In this document: positions 43,149-52,500 of the stretch, piece by piece
How the letters are laid out: each line of letters starts with the position of its first letter
How positions within the stretch are numbered: the first letter of the stretch is position 1
Origin: SG8-30 sp964406445
Lineage (GTDB): Bacteria; Pseudomonadota; Gammaproteobacteria; Steroidobacterales; Steroidobacteraceae
Assembly (NCBI GenBank): GCA_964406445.1
Contig: CAYORU010000017.1
Location: 1-64,000, forward strand
Length of the DNA: 64,000 nucleotides
Direction of reading: 5' to 3'
Notes under the pieces: model-generated
What the model was told of the DNA's origin: nothing
The model's input: only the letters and a program-made list of their open reading frames with translations
Database searches by the model: none
Program-made: the position numbers and the translations under genes

Positions 43149-44429
43149 ATGTCCGCCTCTCCGCTGTCCTCGCCGCATCTCAACCCGAACGTGCTCGGCC
43201 TGCCGCCCTCCGCGACGCTCGCGATCAACGAGCTGAGCGACCAGCTCATCGCCGACGGCCGCAAGGTGTTCAAGCTGGGCCTCGGCCAGTCGCCCTTCCC
43301 GGTGCCCGAGGTCGTGGTCGAGGCCCTGCGCGCCGCGGCGCCGGAGAAGGACTACCTGCCCGTGCGCGGGTTGCGGCCGCTGCGCGAGACCGTCACCGAG
43401 TTCCTGCACCGCCGCCACGGCATCGAGCGCGCCAGGCGCCAGGTGCTGGTCGGCCCCGGCTCGAAGGAGCTGATCTTCATGACCCAGCTCGCCTACGCCG
43501 GCGAGCTGCTGGTGCCGAGCCCGTCGTGGGTGTCCTACGCGCCGCAGGCGCGGATCATCGGCCGGCGGGTGACCTGGCTGCCGACCGACCTCGCCCACGA
43601 CTGGAAACTCAGGCCCGAGATCCTCGATGCGCACTGCGCGGCGAATCCCGGTCTGCCGCGACTGCTGATCCTCAATCACCCGAACAATCCGACCGGCGTC
43701 AACTGCAGCGACGCGGAGCTCGCGGCGCTCGCCGCGGTCGTGCGCCGACACCAGGTGCTGGTCGTCTCCGACGAGATCTACGCCGACCTCGACCACGAAG
43801 GACGCACCGCGAGCATCGCGCATCACTATCCGGAGGGAACCGTCGTCTCGACGGGCCTCAGCAAGTGGTGCGGCGCGGGCGGCTGGCGGCTCGGGCTGTT
43901 CTCGTTCCCGGCCGAGCTCGAATGGCTGTGCGGCGCGATGGCGGCGATCGCGAGCGAGACCTACACCTCGGTGAGCGCGCCGATCCAGTACGCGGCCATC
44001 AGGGCCTTCGACGGCGGCCCCGAGATCGAGCGCTACCTCGAGCAGTGCCGCGCCATCCTGCGCGCGCTCGGCCGGCACTGCGACGCGACGCTGCGGGCGG
44101 CCGGTTGCAGTCTCCCGAAGCTCGACGGCGCCTTCTATCTGTTCCCGGATTTCTCCGCCCACCGCGAGCGTCTCGCGGCGAAGGGCGTCACCGACTCGGC
44201 CTCGCTCGCCGAGCGCCTGCTCGCCGACACGGGCGTGGCCACGCTCCCGGGCGTCGTCTTCGGTCGCCCGCGCCAGGAGCTGACGCTGCGCCTGTCGTAC
44301 GTGAACTTCGACGGGCGCGCCGCGCTCGCCGCCATCGACGCGGGCGCGGCCGTCGACGAGGGCTTCCTCGGGCGCCACTGCCCCGCCACGCTCGAGGCCG
44401 TCGAGCGCATCGCCGGCTGGCTCGACTGA
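43149..44429 (+). CDS. PLP-dependent aminotransferase (class I/II)
   Basis: An aminotransferase of 426 aa. The PLP Lys is in STGLSKWCGAGGWRLG (about 240), the Asn and Asp contacts in LNHPNNPTGVNCSD and VVSDEIYADLDHEG, and the phosphate Arg in WRLG. The ATG at 43149 fits the family start; earlier ATG codons from 43008 add unrelated residues. Its specificity (aspartate, aromatic or branched-chain) is not decidable. It appears single; the 274-nt gap behind pntB holds no gene that I can support. Confidence 0.9.
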   Translation: MSASPLSSPHLNPNVLGLPPSATLAINELSDQLIADGRKVFKLGLGQSPFPVPEVVVEALRAAAPEKDYLPVRGLRPLRETVTEFLHRRHGIERARRQVLVGPGSKELIFMTQLAYAGELLVPSPSWVSYAPQARIIGRRVTWLPTDLAHDWKLRPEILDAHCAANPGLPRLLILNHPNNPTGVNCSDAELAALAAVVRRHQVLVVSDEIYADLDHEGRTASIAHHYPEGTVVSTGLSKWCGAGGWRLGLFSFPAELEWLCGAMAAIASETYTSVSAPIQYAAIRAFDGGPEIERYLEQCRAILRALGRHCDATLRAAGCSLPKLDGAFYLFPDFSAHRERLAAKGVTDSASLAERLLADTGVATLPGVVFGRPRQELTLRLSYVNFDGRAALAAIDAGAAVDEGFLGRHCPATLEAVERIAGWLD

Positions 44430-44448
44430 GCGGCGGCCGCGCGACGCC

Positions 44449-45795
44449 GTGCTGCGCCGACTTCGAATCACGCTGGCGCTTCGCAGCGATGCCCGTTCCA
44501 AGGCCATTCGCGGCTGGACGCTCCTGTGGATCGTCGCGATCGGCTTTGCCGCGGCCGGCGCGGTGCGGGTCTTCACGCCGATGGGGCTGCTGGCGCAGTC
44601 GCCGTTCAACCTGGACCTCGCGCTGCGCACGCTCTCGGCCGGCTGGTTCCAGCCGGAAGACGTCGTGCCGGTCGCGATCGTCGAGATCGACGAGGCCACC
44701 CACCGGGGTTGGGGGTCGCCGGCGATCACGCCCAGGGAGCCGCTCGTCGAGCTGATCCGCAAGGTCGTCGACGCCGGGCCCGCCGCCGTCGTGGTCGACA
44801 TCGACCTGGCCTGGGGCGGCGACGATCCCGGGCTCGCCGGACTTCGCGGATTTCTCGCCGGCTACGCAGGCGCGGCGCCGCTGATCTTTCCGAAGCGGAT
44901 CGAGCCCGGTCCGGGAGGTTCGCGTCGCGCAGCCACGAGCCCGCTCGACGACCTCTTCGAGTCGAACCCGCGCCTCGCCTGGGCGCACGCCAGCTTCGAG
45001 ACGGAGAGCGGCGGCATGGTCCGGCAGTGGGCCGACTGGATCGAGTTGTGCACCGACGACGGGACGCGGCAGCTGCCGTCCGTGGCCACGCGCGTGTCCC
45101 TGCTCGTCGAACCGCTCCCGGCGGGACTGTCGCGGACGGCGCCGCCTCCGCTGGCCGGCGACTGCAGGCGCGGCAGCGACCCTCCCCCGCGGCTGCTCCT
45201 GATCGGGCCGCGCATGAGCGGGCCAGCGGCCGGAATGCTGTCCGCCGACGCGGCCGCGGTGTCCGCCGCGGCGCTGCTCGATCCGGAGCTCGATCGGGAC
45301 GACGCATGGCTGTTCGGCGATCGCGTGGTGTTCATCGGCGCGACGCACGCGGCCTCGGGGGACTTCTGGCTCACGCCGAGCGGCGTGCTGCCGGGCGTCG
45401 AGCTGCTCGCCCACACCGTCCGGCTGTCGCCGCTCGGCGCGGCACGCGGCGCCGGCGCGGATGCCGCGCTGCGCGTCGCCGTGCTGGCAGGCTTCCTCGC
45501 ATTCGCGATCGCGAGCCTGAAGCTGCGCGGTCTCGCGATGGCCTTCGCGTTCGTCGTCACCGGCCTGCTGTACGTGTCGCTGCCGATCTGGCTGTTCGGC
45601 TACTACCGGATCTTCGAGGCGCTCGAGCTTGCGGTGCTGCTGTTCGTGTTCTACAAGTTCCTGCAGGCAGCGCTCGACATGGCCGACGACTGGAAGTCGC
45701 AGCGGGCCCGCCACGGCCCTGGCTGGCGAGGCCGGCTCCGGACTGCGTGGGCCGCGTGCCGCAAACCGGACGGAGGGGGTAGCGATGACGACTGA
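44449..45795 (+). CDS. CHASE2 domain membrane protein
   Basis: A 448-aa inner-membrane sensor-like protein. TM1 is TLLWIVAIGFAAAGAVRVF (about 24-42). The extracytoplasmic CHASE2 region (about 50-330) includes VVPVAIVEIDEATHRGWG, VVVDIDLAWGGDD and VVFIGATHAASGDFWLTPSG. Three C-terminal helices follow (AVLAGFLAFAIASLKL, AFVVTGLLYVSLPIWLFGYY, ELAVLLFVFYKFLQAAL). There is no kinase, cyclase or other effector, so it must signal through a partner. It starts with GTG at 44449 and overlaps the FecR-like gene by 11 nt. Confidence 0.85.
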   Translation: MLRRLRITLALRSDARSKAIRGWTLLWIVAIGFAAAGAVRVFTPMGLLAQSPFNLDLALRTLSAGWFQPEDVVPVAIVEIDEATHRGWGSPAITPREPLVELIRKVVDAGPAAVVVDIDLAWGGDDPGLAGLRGFLAGYAGAAPLIFPKRIEPGPGGSRRAATSPLDDLFESNPRLAWAHASFETESGGMVRQWADWIELCTDDGTRQLPSVATRVSLLVEPLPAGLSRTAPPPLAGDCRRGSDPPPRLLLIGPRMSGPAAGMLSADAAAVSAAALLDPELDRDDAWLFGDRVVFIGATHAASGDFWLTPSGVLPGVELLAHTVRLSPLGAARGAGADAALRVAVLAGFLAFAIASLKLRGLAMAFAFVVTGLLYVSLPIWLFGYYRIFEALELAVLLFVFYKFLQAALDMADDWKSQRARHGPGWRGRLRTAWAACRKPDGGGSDDD

Positions 45796-46675
45796 AACGG
45801 GCGTTTCCGCGAGGTGGGCGCGTCTGTGGCTCGTCGCCTGCCTGCTTTCCGCCCCCGTGGCGCAGGCCCGCGAGGCGGACGGCGTCGGCGTCGTGGCCGA
45901 GTACCGGCCTGCGGCTGCGCGCTTCGCGCTGGCGCGAAGCGGGGCGCCACCGGTGCCGGTCAGGATCGGCACCGTGGTCATGGCCGGCGACCGGCTCGAC
46001 CTGCCGGCCGGCGGCGCGGTCGTCATCCAGCACGGCGACGGCCAGCGCCGCGAGTTCGCGGGCCCGGGCCGCTTCGACGTGCCGGCCGCCGCGCCGCTCG
46101 GAAAGCTCGCCTCGGTGTTCCGCTCGATCTCGGCCGTGTTCGACGACGAGTACCGCATGGCGGGCACCGCGGCGTCGCGAAGTGGCGAGGACTGCGGCGC
46201 GGCCTCGGGCGAGGTGCGGCCCATCGTCGTCCCCATGCTCGCCGGCCAGCCGGCGATTGCCGCCGGCGTGCGCGACCTGCCGCTCACCTGGATCGGCGGC
46301 TGCACGCCGTTCACGGTCAGCCTCCGTGCCGCGGACGGACGCACCCTGTATCGCGAATCCGTCGAGGGCCGGCAGGTCCGGCTCGACGACGTTGCGCTCG
46401 TGGCCGGACGCTACGAGGTGCTGGTCGAGGACGCGAGCGGGTTGTCCTTCCGGGGCGGCGTCGAGGCGGTGAGCGCCGCGCCGGCCTTGCCTGCCGACCT
46501 GGCCGCGGACACCAGCCCGCTGGGGATCGTCGCGGGCGCCGTCTGGCTCGCGAGCCAGGACGCCGGCCGCTGGCGCTTCGACAGCTTCGAGCGCCTGCGG
46601 CCGCTGATCCGCGCGGGCGACCCGCTGGCCGGCGCCATCGGCGACGGCGTGCTCTGGGGCGAGCTTCGGCCCTGA
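45785..46675 (+). CDS. FecR-like exported protein
   Basis: A 296-aa protein with a signal peptide at about residues 1-28 (cut after AQA). Residues 35-100 resemble a FecR domain: VGVVAEYRPAAARFAL, VPVRIGTVVMAGDRLDLPAG and GAVVIQHGDGQRREFAGP. The rest reads like a beta-sandwich (LPLTWIGGCTPFTVSL, VEGRQVRLDDVALVAGRYEV). No membrane anchor is visible. It is coupled to the CHASE2 gene by overlap and faces the CHAT gene with a 9-nt gap. The function is unknown. Confidence 0.7.
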   Translation: MTTETGVSARWARLWLVACLLSAPVAQAREADGVGVVAEYRPAAARFALARSGAPPVPVRIGTVVMAGDRLDLPAGGAVVIQHGDGQRREFAGPGRFDVPAAAPLGKLASVFRSISAVFDDEYRMAGTAASRSGEDCGAASGEVRPIVVPMLAGQPAIAAGVRDLPLTWIGGCTPFTVSLRAADGRTLYRESVEGRQVRLDDVALVAGRYEVLVEDASGLSFRGGVEAVSAAPALPADLAADTSPLGIVAGAVWLASQDAGRWRFDSFERLRPLIRAGDPLAGAIGDGVLWGELRP

Positions 46676-46684
46676 GCGGCGCCT

Positions 46685-49510
46685 TCAGCGCGCCAGCGAC
46701 CGGCGCCCGTCGCCGACGACGACGAACGGACCCCAGTAGGAGGGGTGCGACTCGATCGCGCTCTGCGCGCCGTCCTTGCGCGCTTCCAGCATCGCACGCT
46801 GCAGGCTGAACGCGAGCGGCTCCCGCCCGACCCTCGAGCCTTTTACGGTCGCGACGGACAGCTGCACCGCCGCGCCGGACATGACCGGCCAGTGGCTCGC
46901 CATCAGCGTCTGCGCGCCGGCCGTGAAGAAGGCCTGCGTGAGCCCGGTGAAGGTTTCGGCGCGAGGCCGGCCGTCCGCGCCGGCCGTGTTGCAGGCGGAC
47001 AGCACGACCAGCGCGGCGTCGAGCTTCAGCGTAGCGATCTCGCGGCTGGTCAGCAGGCCGTCGAAGCGGTCCTTGCTGTCGGGGTCGAGCAGCAGCATGA
47101 GCGAGGGCTCGGGCACGCCGCGCACCTCGTGCGCGAGGAACCCGTGCGTGGCCAGCGCGATCACCTCGTGGCCCTTGAGCGCCGCGTCCTGGAAGCGCCG
47201 CTCGTGGGCGTCGGGGCCGAGCCAGAGCGTCGAGCCGGACTCGCCGAGCACCGCCGCCAGGGCCTTGATCTCGTCGACCGACTCGGCGAGCAGAGGCAGC
47301 TCCGCCAGCGCCTTGTCGTCCATCGCGCCAGCGAGGTCGTAGCTCTTCGAGCGCGGGCCGGCGGCGACCTGCGCGGCATCCAGCATCGGCGCGCCGACGC
47401 CGAGGAAGGGCCGCTCGTAGGTCGTGATCACCGGCGCGTTGCGGTGCACCGGGAACAGCGACAGGTCGGCGAGCGCGGAGAACGCGAAGCGCTCGACGAG
47501 GAAGCGGGTGGCCGCGAAGTCCCTGGGCGCGGTCAGCGCCGGCTTCGGCGGCGGCGCAGCCACGAGCACCGCCGGCGGCACCGCGCCGAGCGGGCCATGG
47601 CCGAACCAGATGACGTGCCTGACGCCGGCGAGCGAAGCCGAAACCGGCGCGAAGACGAGCTGGTGGAGTTCGTGCGCGGCCGCGGCGTCGAAGGGCGGGA
47701 CGGTCGTGCGGCCGCCGCTCGACGCCGGCACCAGGCCCTTGCGCAGGCGGGTCACCAGGTCGTCGACGGCGCGCTCCTCGATCGGCGTCCGGCGCAGCGC
47801 CACGCCTTTGCGGGTGACCGACCAGACGTAGAGGTCGCGCGGCGTGACCAGCGTGGCGACCAGCGCCTCGTCGGGCGCGAGCAGCTGCTGGTAGCTCGCC
47901 ACCGGCAGCGGCCGCGGCGTGACCAGCTCGGCGATCGAGGGCACCTGGCGGCGGACGTAGTCGGCGTAGGCCGAGTACTCCTTGGCAGTCTCCTGGTAGA
48001 AGACGTCCATCAGGAAGAACGCGTCCCACAGTGCCTTGGCCTCGGCTGGCTGCGCCGGGTCGACCCCGAGCACCGTGCCCAGCACGCCGCGGATCCAGGT
48101 GCCCGTCTGCGTGGACAGGCTGAAGAAGCGCTCCACGTGGAAGCGGTTCTTCGGATCGAGCGGCAGGCGGCCGAGCTCGGCGGCGATGGTCGCGAGGGTG
48201 ACGCGCCCGAAGGAGCGCAGCTGCGCCATGCGGAAGGTGACGTCCTCGATCCGCCCCGCGAGCCGCGGCAGCGCGGGATACATGGAGGTCAGCGCGTGCA
48301 GCGAGTTGTCGACCTTGTACTGGTAGAACTGCGCCTCGCCGGTGTTCGCCACGAACTGGTCCTGGGCCTGCGCAAGCAGCGTGTCGTAGGTGCCGAGGTA
48401 GGTCTCGGCCTGGCGGGCGCCGAAGTTCGGGTCGTTCCTCGCGACGGTCTCCCACTCGCCCCAGCGCCGCGAGGCGAGCTGGCTCCAGCCGTGGCGGTAG
48501 AACGCCTGCGACAGCGGCTGCATGTTGCGCCAGTCGGTCAGCTGCCGCGAGGCGAGCAGCCGCAAGGCGGCCGCGCGCTCGTCGTCGCCGGCGTCCTCGG
48601 CGGCGACCGCGGCGCGCTCCAGCGCCTCGAAACCGGCGGCGCGGTCGTTCAACGCCGGCGGCACCTGGGTCGGGTCGCCGAGGAGGTTCAGCAGCATCGC
48701 CGCCTTCTGCGCGCCCTCGCGGGCCGAGAACACGTCGTAGAGCACCGGGAAGGCCCGCCAGGCGGCCTCCGGCGCGGACGGCTGGCCCGTCATGAACATC
48801 GACTGCGCGGCGAGGTTGCGCGCGTCGTCCGCCTTGCCGATCGCGAGCGAGCCGCGGGCCGCCGCGGCGAACAGCCGGCTCGCTCGCTTCGGCTGGACGG
48901 CGGCCATCGGCTCCGCGGAGCCCATCGCGTAGGCCACGCGGGTCAGGAGTTCGGTAGCCTTGTGCGCGCGCGGGTCGAGCGCGGACTCCCGCAAGGCGAG
49001 CAGCAGCGGCCAGTCCCCGACCGGCGAGAGGTCCTCGCCGCGCGCGTAGTCCTGCGCGAGCGCGGTGGCGATCGCTTCCGCGTTCGCGATCTCGCCGACC
49101 TCGATCGTCACGCTCAGGAGCTGCGCGCGCGAGCAGCGCCAGATCTGCCGCCACAGGCGGTCGCCGGGCGCCTCGGCGGCGTAGTTCGCGGCAAGCTGGC
49201 CGATCACCCCCCAGGCATCGCCCCGCAGGCGCTGGTCGTTGACCAGGTCCGCCCACCAGCCCGTCGCGGCCAGCATGGTGAGGTGGCGCAGTCGCGCATG
49301 GCGCATGTCCTTCGGCCGGCCCTGGAAATAAGCCTGCACCGCGCGCGCGTTGCGGTCGTCGGGGATGAAGGGCGCCTCGAGCAGCGCGCGCTCCGGCGGA
49401 TGCGCGAAGCTGGTGCAGGTGAGCACGTGCTCCACCTGCGAGATCCAGGTGGCTGCATGGCTGATGCCGGGCCAGGCGAGCGCGACGATGAGCGCCAGCG
49501 GCCGGACCAT
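46685..49510 (-). CDS. Exported CHAT-domain (caspase-like) protein
   Basis: A 941-aa protein. Residues 1-19 (MVRPLALIVALAWPGISHA) form a signal peptide, so I use the ATG at 49510. The middle is alpha-helical and probably TPR-like (ALERAAVAAEDAGDDERAAA, ARAGDLAAQSMFM-type helices). The C-terminal CHAT domain (about 620-940) has the catalytic His in VIALATHGFLAHEV and Cys in ALVVLSACNTAGADGR, followed by GLTQAFFTAGAQTLMASHWP. CHAT proteases are caspase relatives; an exported copy would act in the periplasm. The partner or substrate is unknown, but the adjacent CHASE2 and FecR-like genes are candidates. Confidence 0.9.
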   Translation of the reverse strand: MVRPLALIVALAWPGISHAATWISQVEHVLTCTSFAHPPERALLEAPFIPDDRNARAVQAYFQGRPKDMRHARLRHLTMLAATGWWADLVNDQRLRGDAWGVIGQLAANYAAEAPGDRLWRQIWRCSRAQLLSVTIEVGEIANAEAIATALAQDYARGEDLSPVGDWPLLLALRESALDPRAHKATELLTRVAYAMGSAEPMAAVQPKRASRLFAAAARGSLAIGKADDARNLAAQSMFMTGQPSAPEAAWRAFPVLYDVFSAREGAQKAAMLLNLLGDPTQVPPALNDRAAGFEALERAAVAAEDAGDDERAAALRLLASRQLTDWRNMQPLSQAFYRHGWSQLASRRWGEWETVARNDPNFGARQAETYLGTYDTLLAQAQDQFVANTGEAQFYQYKVDNSLHALTSMYPALPRLAGRIEDVTFRMAQLRSFGRVTLATIAAELGRLPLDPKNRFHVERFFSLSTQTGTWIRGVLGTVLGVDPAQPAEAKALWDAFFLMDVFYQETAKEYSAYADYVRRQVPSIAELVTPRPLPVASYQQLLAPDEALVATLVTPRDLYVWSVTRKGVALRRTPIEERAVDDLVTRLRKGLVPASSGGRTTVPPFDAAAAHELHQLVFAPVSASLAGVRHVIWFGHGPLGAVPPAVLVAAPPPKPALTAPRDFAATRFLVERFAFSALADLSLFPVHRNAPVITTYERPFLGVGAPMLDAAQVAAGPRSKSYDLAGAMDDKALAELPLLAESVDEIKALAAVLGESGSTLWLGPDAHERRFQDAALKGHEVIALATHGFLAHEVRGVPEPSLMLLLDPDSKDRFDGLLTSREIATLKLDAALVVLSACNTAGADGRPRAETFTGLTQAFFTAGAQTLMASHWPVMSGAAVQLSVATVKGSRVGREPLAFSLQRAMLEARKDGAQSAIESHPSYWGPFVVVGDGRRSLAR

Positions 49511-49681
49511 GCGAAACGAAGGAAGGCCGCGGGTCGTGGCCGGTGGGTGTCGCATGCGCCTCCCCCTCGCGGGCGGTTGCGCCCGCCTGCCGGAAGCCCC
49601 GCCGGTCCGGCTTCGCGTCCCAAGCCTACGGGATGACGGCGGTCGGTGCGAGCCGGCGGCCGGCCGGCTTGGCCGACGCGC

Positions 49682-50509
49682 CTAGAATCCGGCGCGGACC
49701 TGCAGCAGCAGCGCGTCGCTCTGCTGCCGGAAGCGGCCGCTGTCGCCGGCCTCGCGCAGCGTCACGCTGGCGTCGAAGTCCGTCCAGGCGAGGCCCGCGG
49801 CGAGGTGGGGATTGAACTGGAACATCACCGCCGCCTCGGCCTGGGTCAGCCGCCCGCTCACGTCGTCCGCGGTCACCTTGAAGTACTGGTAGCGCGCCTC
49901 GGCGTACCAGCGCGGGGTGATGCGGAAGCTGGCATCGAGGCCGGCCTGCGGCGCGGGCACGCTGCGCTCTTCGCGCTCGCGGATGCCGCGCGCCGGCACC
50001 CCGGCCTCGGCGAGGAGCCCGAGGCTGGTCGCCCCCAGCGTGGCCCCCAGCTCGAAGCGCGGGCGCCGGACGAACGAATAGCCATAGGAGATCGACCATG
50101 CGCGCAGCCTGAGCTTGCTGCTCACCGTGTCGCCGGCGAGGAACTGCTCGTCGCCGAAGCGCAGCGGCCCGGCGATCGTCTCGGTCGCAGAACGGTCGCC
50201 GGGCAGGGCCAGCAGGCCGAGGCGCACGCGGTGCCGCTTGCGGGGCCGCAAGCTGACCTCGAGACGCGTCGCGGTCTCCCGGTCGTCGAAGCCGAGGTCG
50301 TCTTCCGCGACGAGCGTAGTGCCTGGCGTTCCGTCCGACGCGTCGTATCGGATCAGGGTGTCCGGCGAGGCAAGGCCGACGCCACCGGTCACGCTCAGCG
50401 TGTGATCGAACAGCGGGTCAGGCGGCGGCGCGCCACGACGCGCCTGCGCCCCGGCTGCCTGCGGCAGGACGAGGGCGAGCGCCAGCAGCCAGGGAACGGT
50501 ACGACGCAT
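49682..50509 (-). CDS. Outer-membrane beta-barrel protein
   Basis: A 275-aa protein with a signal peptide (cut near QAAGAQA, residue 21). The rest alternates polar and hydrophobic residues with aromatic belts: SVTGGVGLAS, ATRLEVSLRPRKRHRVRLGL, WSISYGYSFVRRPRFELGA, YAEARYQYFKV. It ends LLLQVRAGF with a terminal Phe, the barrel-insertion signal. It is probably an 8-12-strand barrel of unknown role. The gene stands alone, 172 nt from the CHAT gene. Confidence 0.72.
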   Translation of the reverse strand: MRRTVPWLLALALVLPQAAGAQARRGAPPPDPLFDHTLSVTGGVGLASPDTLIRYDASDGTPGTTLVAEDDLGFDDRETATRLEVSLRPRKRHRVRLGLLALPGDRSATETIAGPLRFGDEQFLAGDTVSSKLRLRAWSISYGYSFVRRPRFELGATLGATSLGLLAEAGVPARGIREREERSVPAPQAGLDASFRITPRWYAEARYQYFKVTADDVSGRLTQAEAAVMFQFNPHLAAGLAWTDFDASVTLREAGDSGRFRQQSDALLLQVRAGF

Positions 50510-50593
50510 GGGCAGCGGCCTCCTGATGCGCCACTTTATCCCATGCGCGGCCCGACCCCCGGGCCTCGGCCCTGTCGGCGCGCGCCGACAGGC

Positions 50594-51289
50594 TCAGCGG
50601 GCGGCGTCGGGCGAGACGGGCGGCGTCATCCTCAGCGCGCGCAACGCGTCGACCAGGATCTCCGACCAGCGGCGGAACACCTGGCCGAACTCGGCGCGAT
50701 TGCTGACCTCGCTGGTCCACTGCAGCACGCGGTCGTCGCCGGTGCGGCGGCGGTCCACGGCCCGGCCCAGCAGGGTGCCGAGGGCGGCGTCGCGCAGCTC
50801 GAGCGCGAGCGTCGCTTCGCCCGCCTCGAAGGTGTACACCTGCATGCGCACCGGCTGGCCGAGCGCATCGGGGCCGTTGAGGTAGACCTTGGTCAGCACC
50901 GGCGTGAGCCGGAGCACGTCGGTCCCGGGCGCGTCCACGAGCTCGTAGCCGGCAGCCTCGAGGTCCTCGCGCAGGACGCGGCCGAAGTCCGCGCTCATCC
51001 ACGCCTGGATGCGCGCCGCGTCCTCGGCGGTCACGCGGGGGCGCGCGGAGGGCGGCCCGGCCCGGTTGATGTCCCGCTCCCAGCCCTTGCGGAACGACAC
51101 CTCGATCGGATCGAGCAGGACCTTGGTGTAGCCGGCGAAGTTCGCGCCCGGCATCAGCCAGGCCTCGTCCAGCGACTTCATCTCGACTTTCTGCAGACCG
51201 TCCCAGGAATCCTCGGCGTGGGCCAGGGGCGCCTGGGCGAGCAGGGCCAGCGCGATCGTGAGCGCGCCGGCGGCGTGTGTGTGGTTCAT
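50594..51289 (-). CDS. DUF3313-like exported protein
   Basis: A 231-aa protein with a signal peptide (cut after AHA, residue 25). The region GANFAGYTKVLLDPIEVSFR and the later EDLEAAGYELVDAPGTDVLR match the DUF3313 pattern of envelope proteins, many of them lipoproteins; here there is no lipobox Cys. The function is unknown. It is not clearly in an operon with the barrel gene 84 nt downstream. Confidence 0.65.
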   Translation of the reverse strand: MNHTHAAGALTIALALLAQAPLAHAEDSWDGLQKVEMKSLDEAWLMPGANFAGYTKVLLDPIEVSFRKGWERDINRAGPPSARPRVTAEDAARIQAWMSADFGRVLREDLEAAGYELVDAPGTDVLRLTPVLTKVYLNGPDALGQPVRMQVYTFEAGEATLALELRDAALGTLLGRAVDRRRTGDDRVLQWTSEVSNRAEFGQVFRRWSEILVDALRALRMTPPVSPDAAR

Positions 51290-51392
51290 GTCTCGTGGCC
51301 TCGACGGGTGGGCGCGGGCCGATGCGGCCCGCGGGTCATGCTGCTCTGACCCGCGAGGAGGCGAGGCAGTTCCGGGGCCGGACCGGTGGTCC

Positions 51393-51935
51393 TCAGCGGC
51401 CGCCGGGCGGCGGCTGGCGCAACCGTTCCTGCTGGCGGGAGCGCAGCTCGCGCATCCGCTCGCGCATCTGCTGGCGCTGCTCGGGCGACATGCCCTCCCA
51501 GCGCCGGCGCAGCTCCTCGCGGCGTTCGGGCGGCAGCGACTGGAAGCGCCGCCAGGCCCCGCGCAGCTGCTCGCGCTGCTCGGGCGTGAGGTCGCTGAAC
51601 CGCTGCCAGCGCTCGCGCACCCGGGCGCGCTCCTCGGGCGGCAGCGACTGCCACTTCTGCCAGCGCTCGCGGGCGCGCGCCTGCTGCTCCGGGGTCATCG
51701 AGGCCCAGCGCTCGGCGCCGCGCAGCAGCGCCTGCTGGCGGCCCGGCGGCAGGGCATCCCAGCCCTCCTGCAGCCCGCCGAGCAGCGCCTGCTGCCCGGG
51801 CGTGAGCGACTCCCAGGCGATCGCCGGCGCGGGCGACTCGGTCGCAGCCTCCGGCGGCGGCGACTGCGCCAGCGCCAGGGGCGACGCGAGCGCGAGCGCG
51901 GCGGCGAGCGTCAACGCGTGGCTAATCCTCGGCAT
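51393..51935 (-). CDS. DUF3106-like exported protein
   Basis: A 180-aa protein with a signal peptide at residues 1-23. Residues 45-165 are a repeated Arg/Trp/Gln-rich helix, with units like WQKWQSLPPEERARVRERWQ and FSDLTPEQREQLRGAWRR at about 20-22-residue spacing (at least five copies). This is the DUF3106 pattern. It resembles the helical, metal- or envelope-stress-sensing periplasmic repressors in general form only. It is the last gene of the sigma-factor operon and overlaps the small exported protein gene by 14 nt. Confidence 0.8.
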   Translation of the reverse strand: MPRISHALTLAAALALASPLALAQSPPPEAATESPAPAIAWESLTPGQQALLGGLQEGWDALPPGRQQALLRGAERWASMTPEQQARARERWQKWQSLPPEERARVRERWQRFSDLTPEQREQLRGAWRRFQSLPPERREELRRRWEGMSPEQRQQMRERMRELRSRQQERLRQPPPGGR

Positions 51936-52140
51936 CTTCGTCCTCCGGCGCCTTGCGCCCGGTCCTCGCCTGGGCGAGGACCCGATCGATCTCGCGCGAC
52001 ATCAGCGCTTCCTCCATGCCGTCGACGCCCGCGGGCTCCTCGGCCAGGAACTCCAGGAACTCCAGCGCGACCGGCGGCGGCGATTCCGCCAGCGCCGCGA
52101 GCGGCACGAGCGACAGCGCGGCCACGATGCGTCGCGCCAT
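51922..52140 (-). CDS. Small exported protein of sigma operon
   Basis: A 72-aa protein with a signal peptide (residues 1-18, cut after LAALA). The mature part is short and acidic (ALEFLEFLAEEPAG, then RTGRKAPEDEDAED). I know no named function. It starts 3 nt behind the membrane protein gene and overlaps the DUF3106 gene, fixing its place in the operon. Confidence 0.6.
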   Translation of the reverse strand: MARRIVAALSLVPLAALAESPPPVALEFLEFLAEEPAGVDGMEEALMSREIDRVLAQARTGRKAPEDEDAED

Positions 52141-52143
52141 GCC

Positions 52144-52500
52144 TCAGCCCACGTCTGCCACGCTGGCGGCCCAGGCGTAGAACTCCGGGTCCTCCGCCAG
52201 CAGCTCGAAGTCGTCGCCCGCGGCGAACAGCTCGAGCATCTCGGCCGGCCCGGCGGCCGCCAGCGATGCCGGCGGCGACGGCGACTCGCCGGGCGTCCAC
52301 AGCGTCACCGCGAGCACCGCGGCCGCGGCCGCGCCGACGGGCAGGCCGAGCGACTGCCAGGCCGGGCGCGCGCCGCGCGCGGCGAGCGCCCGGTGGCGCG
52401 CCTGGGTGAGCCGCGAGCGCGTGTGGCCGTCCAGCGCAGCCACGCTCTCGTCGAAGGCCGCGCGGGCCCGCGCCTCGAATTCACGGTCGTGGTCACTCAT
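52144..52500 (-). CDS. Probable anti-sigma-like membrane protein
   Basis: A 118-aa protein with a cytoplasmic charged N-terminus (SDHDREFEARARAAFDES), one transmembrane helix at about 51-67 (LGLPVGAAAAAVLAVTLW) and a short periplasmic tail. It sits directly behind the sigma gene, sharing one base (TGATG), which is the typical place for an anti-sigma factor. There is no recognised zinc motif (HxxxCxxC). Anti-sigma function is inferred from context. Confidence 0.65.
   Translation of the reverse strand: MSDHDREFEARARAAFDESVAALDGHTRSRLTQARHRALAARGARPAWQSLGLPVGAAAAAVLAVTLWTPGESPSPPASLAAAGPAEMLELFAAGDDFELLAEDPEFYAWAASVADVG

Noticed and set aside
46745..49636. 963-codon plus-strand frame over the CHAT gene
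   Set aside because: The CHAT protein has a signal peptide and catalytic His/Cys; the opposite frame has no recognisable motif.
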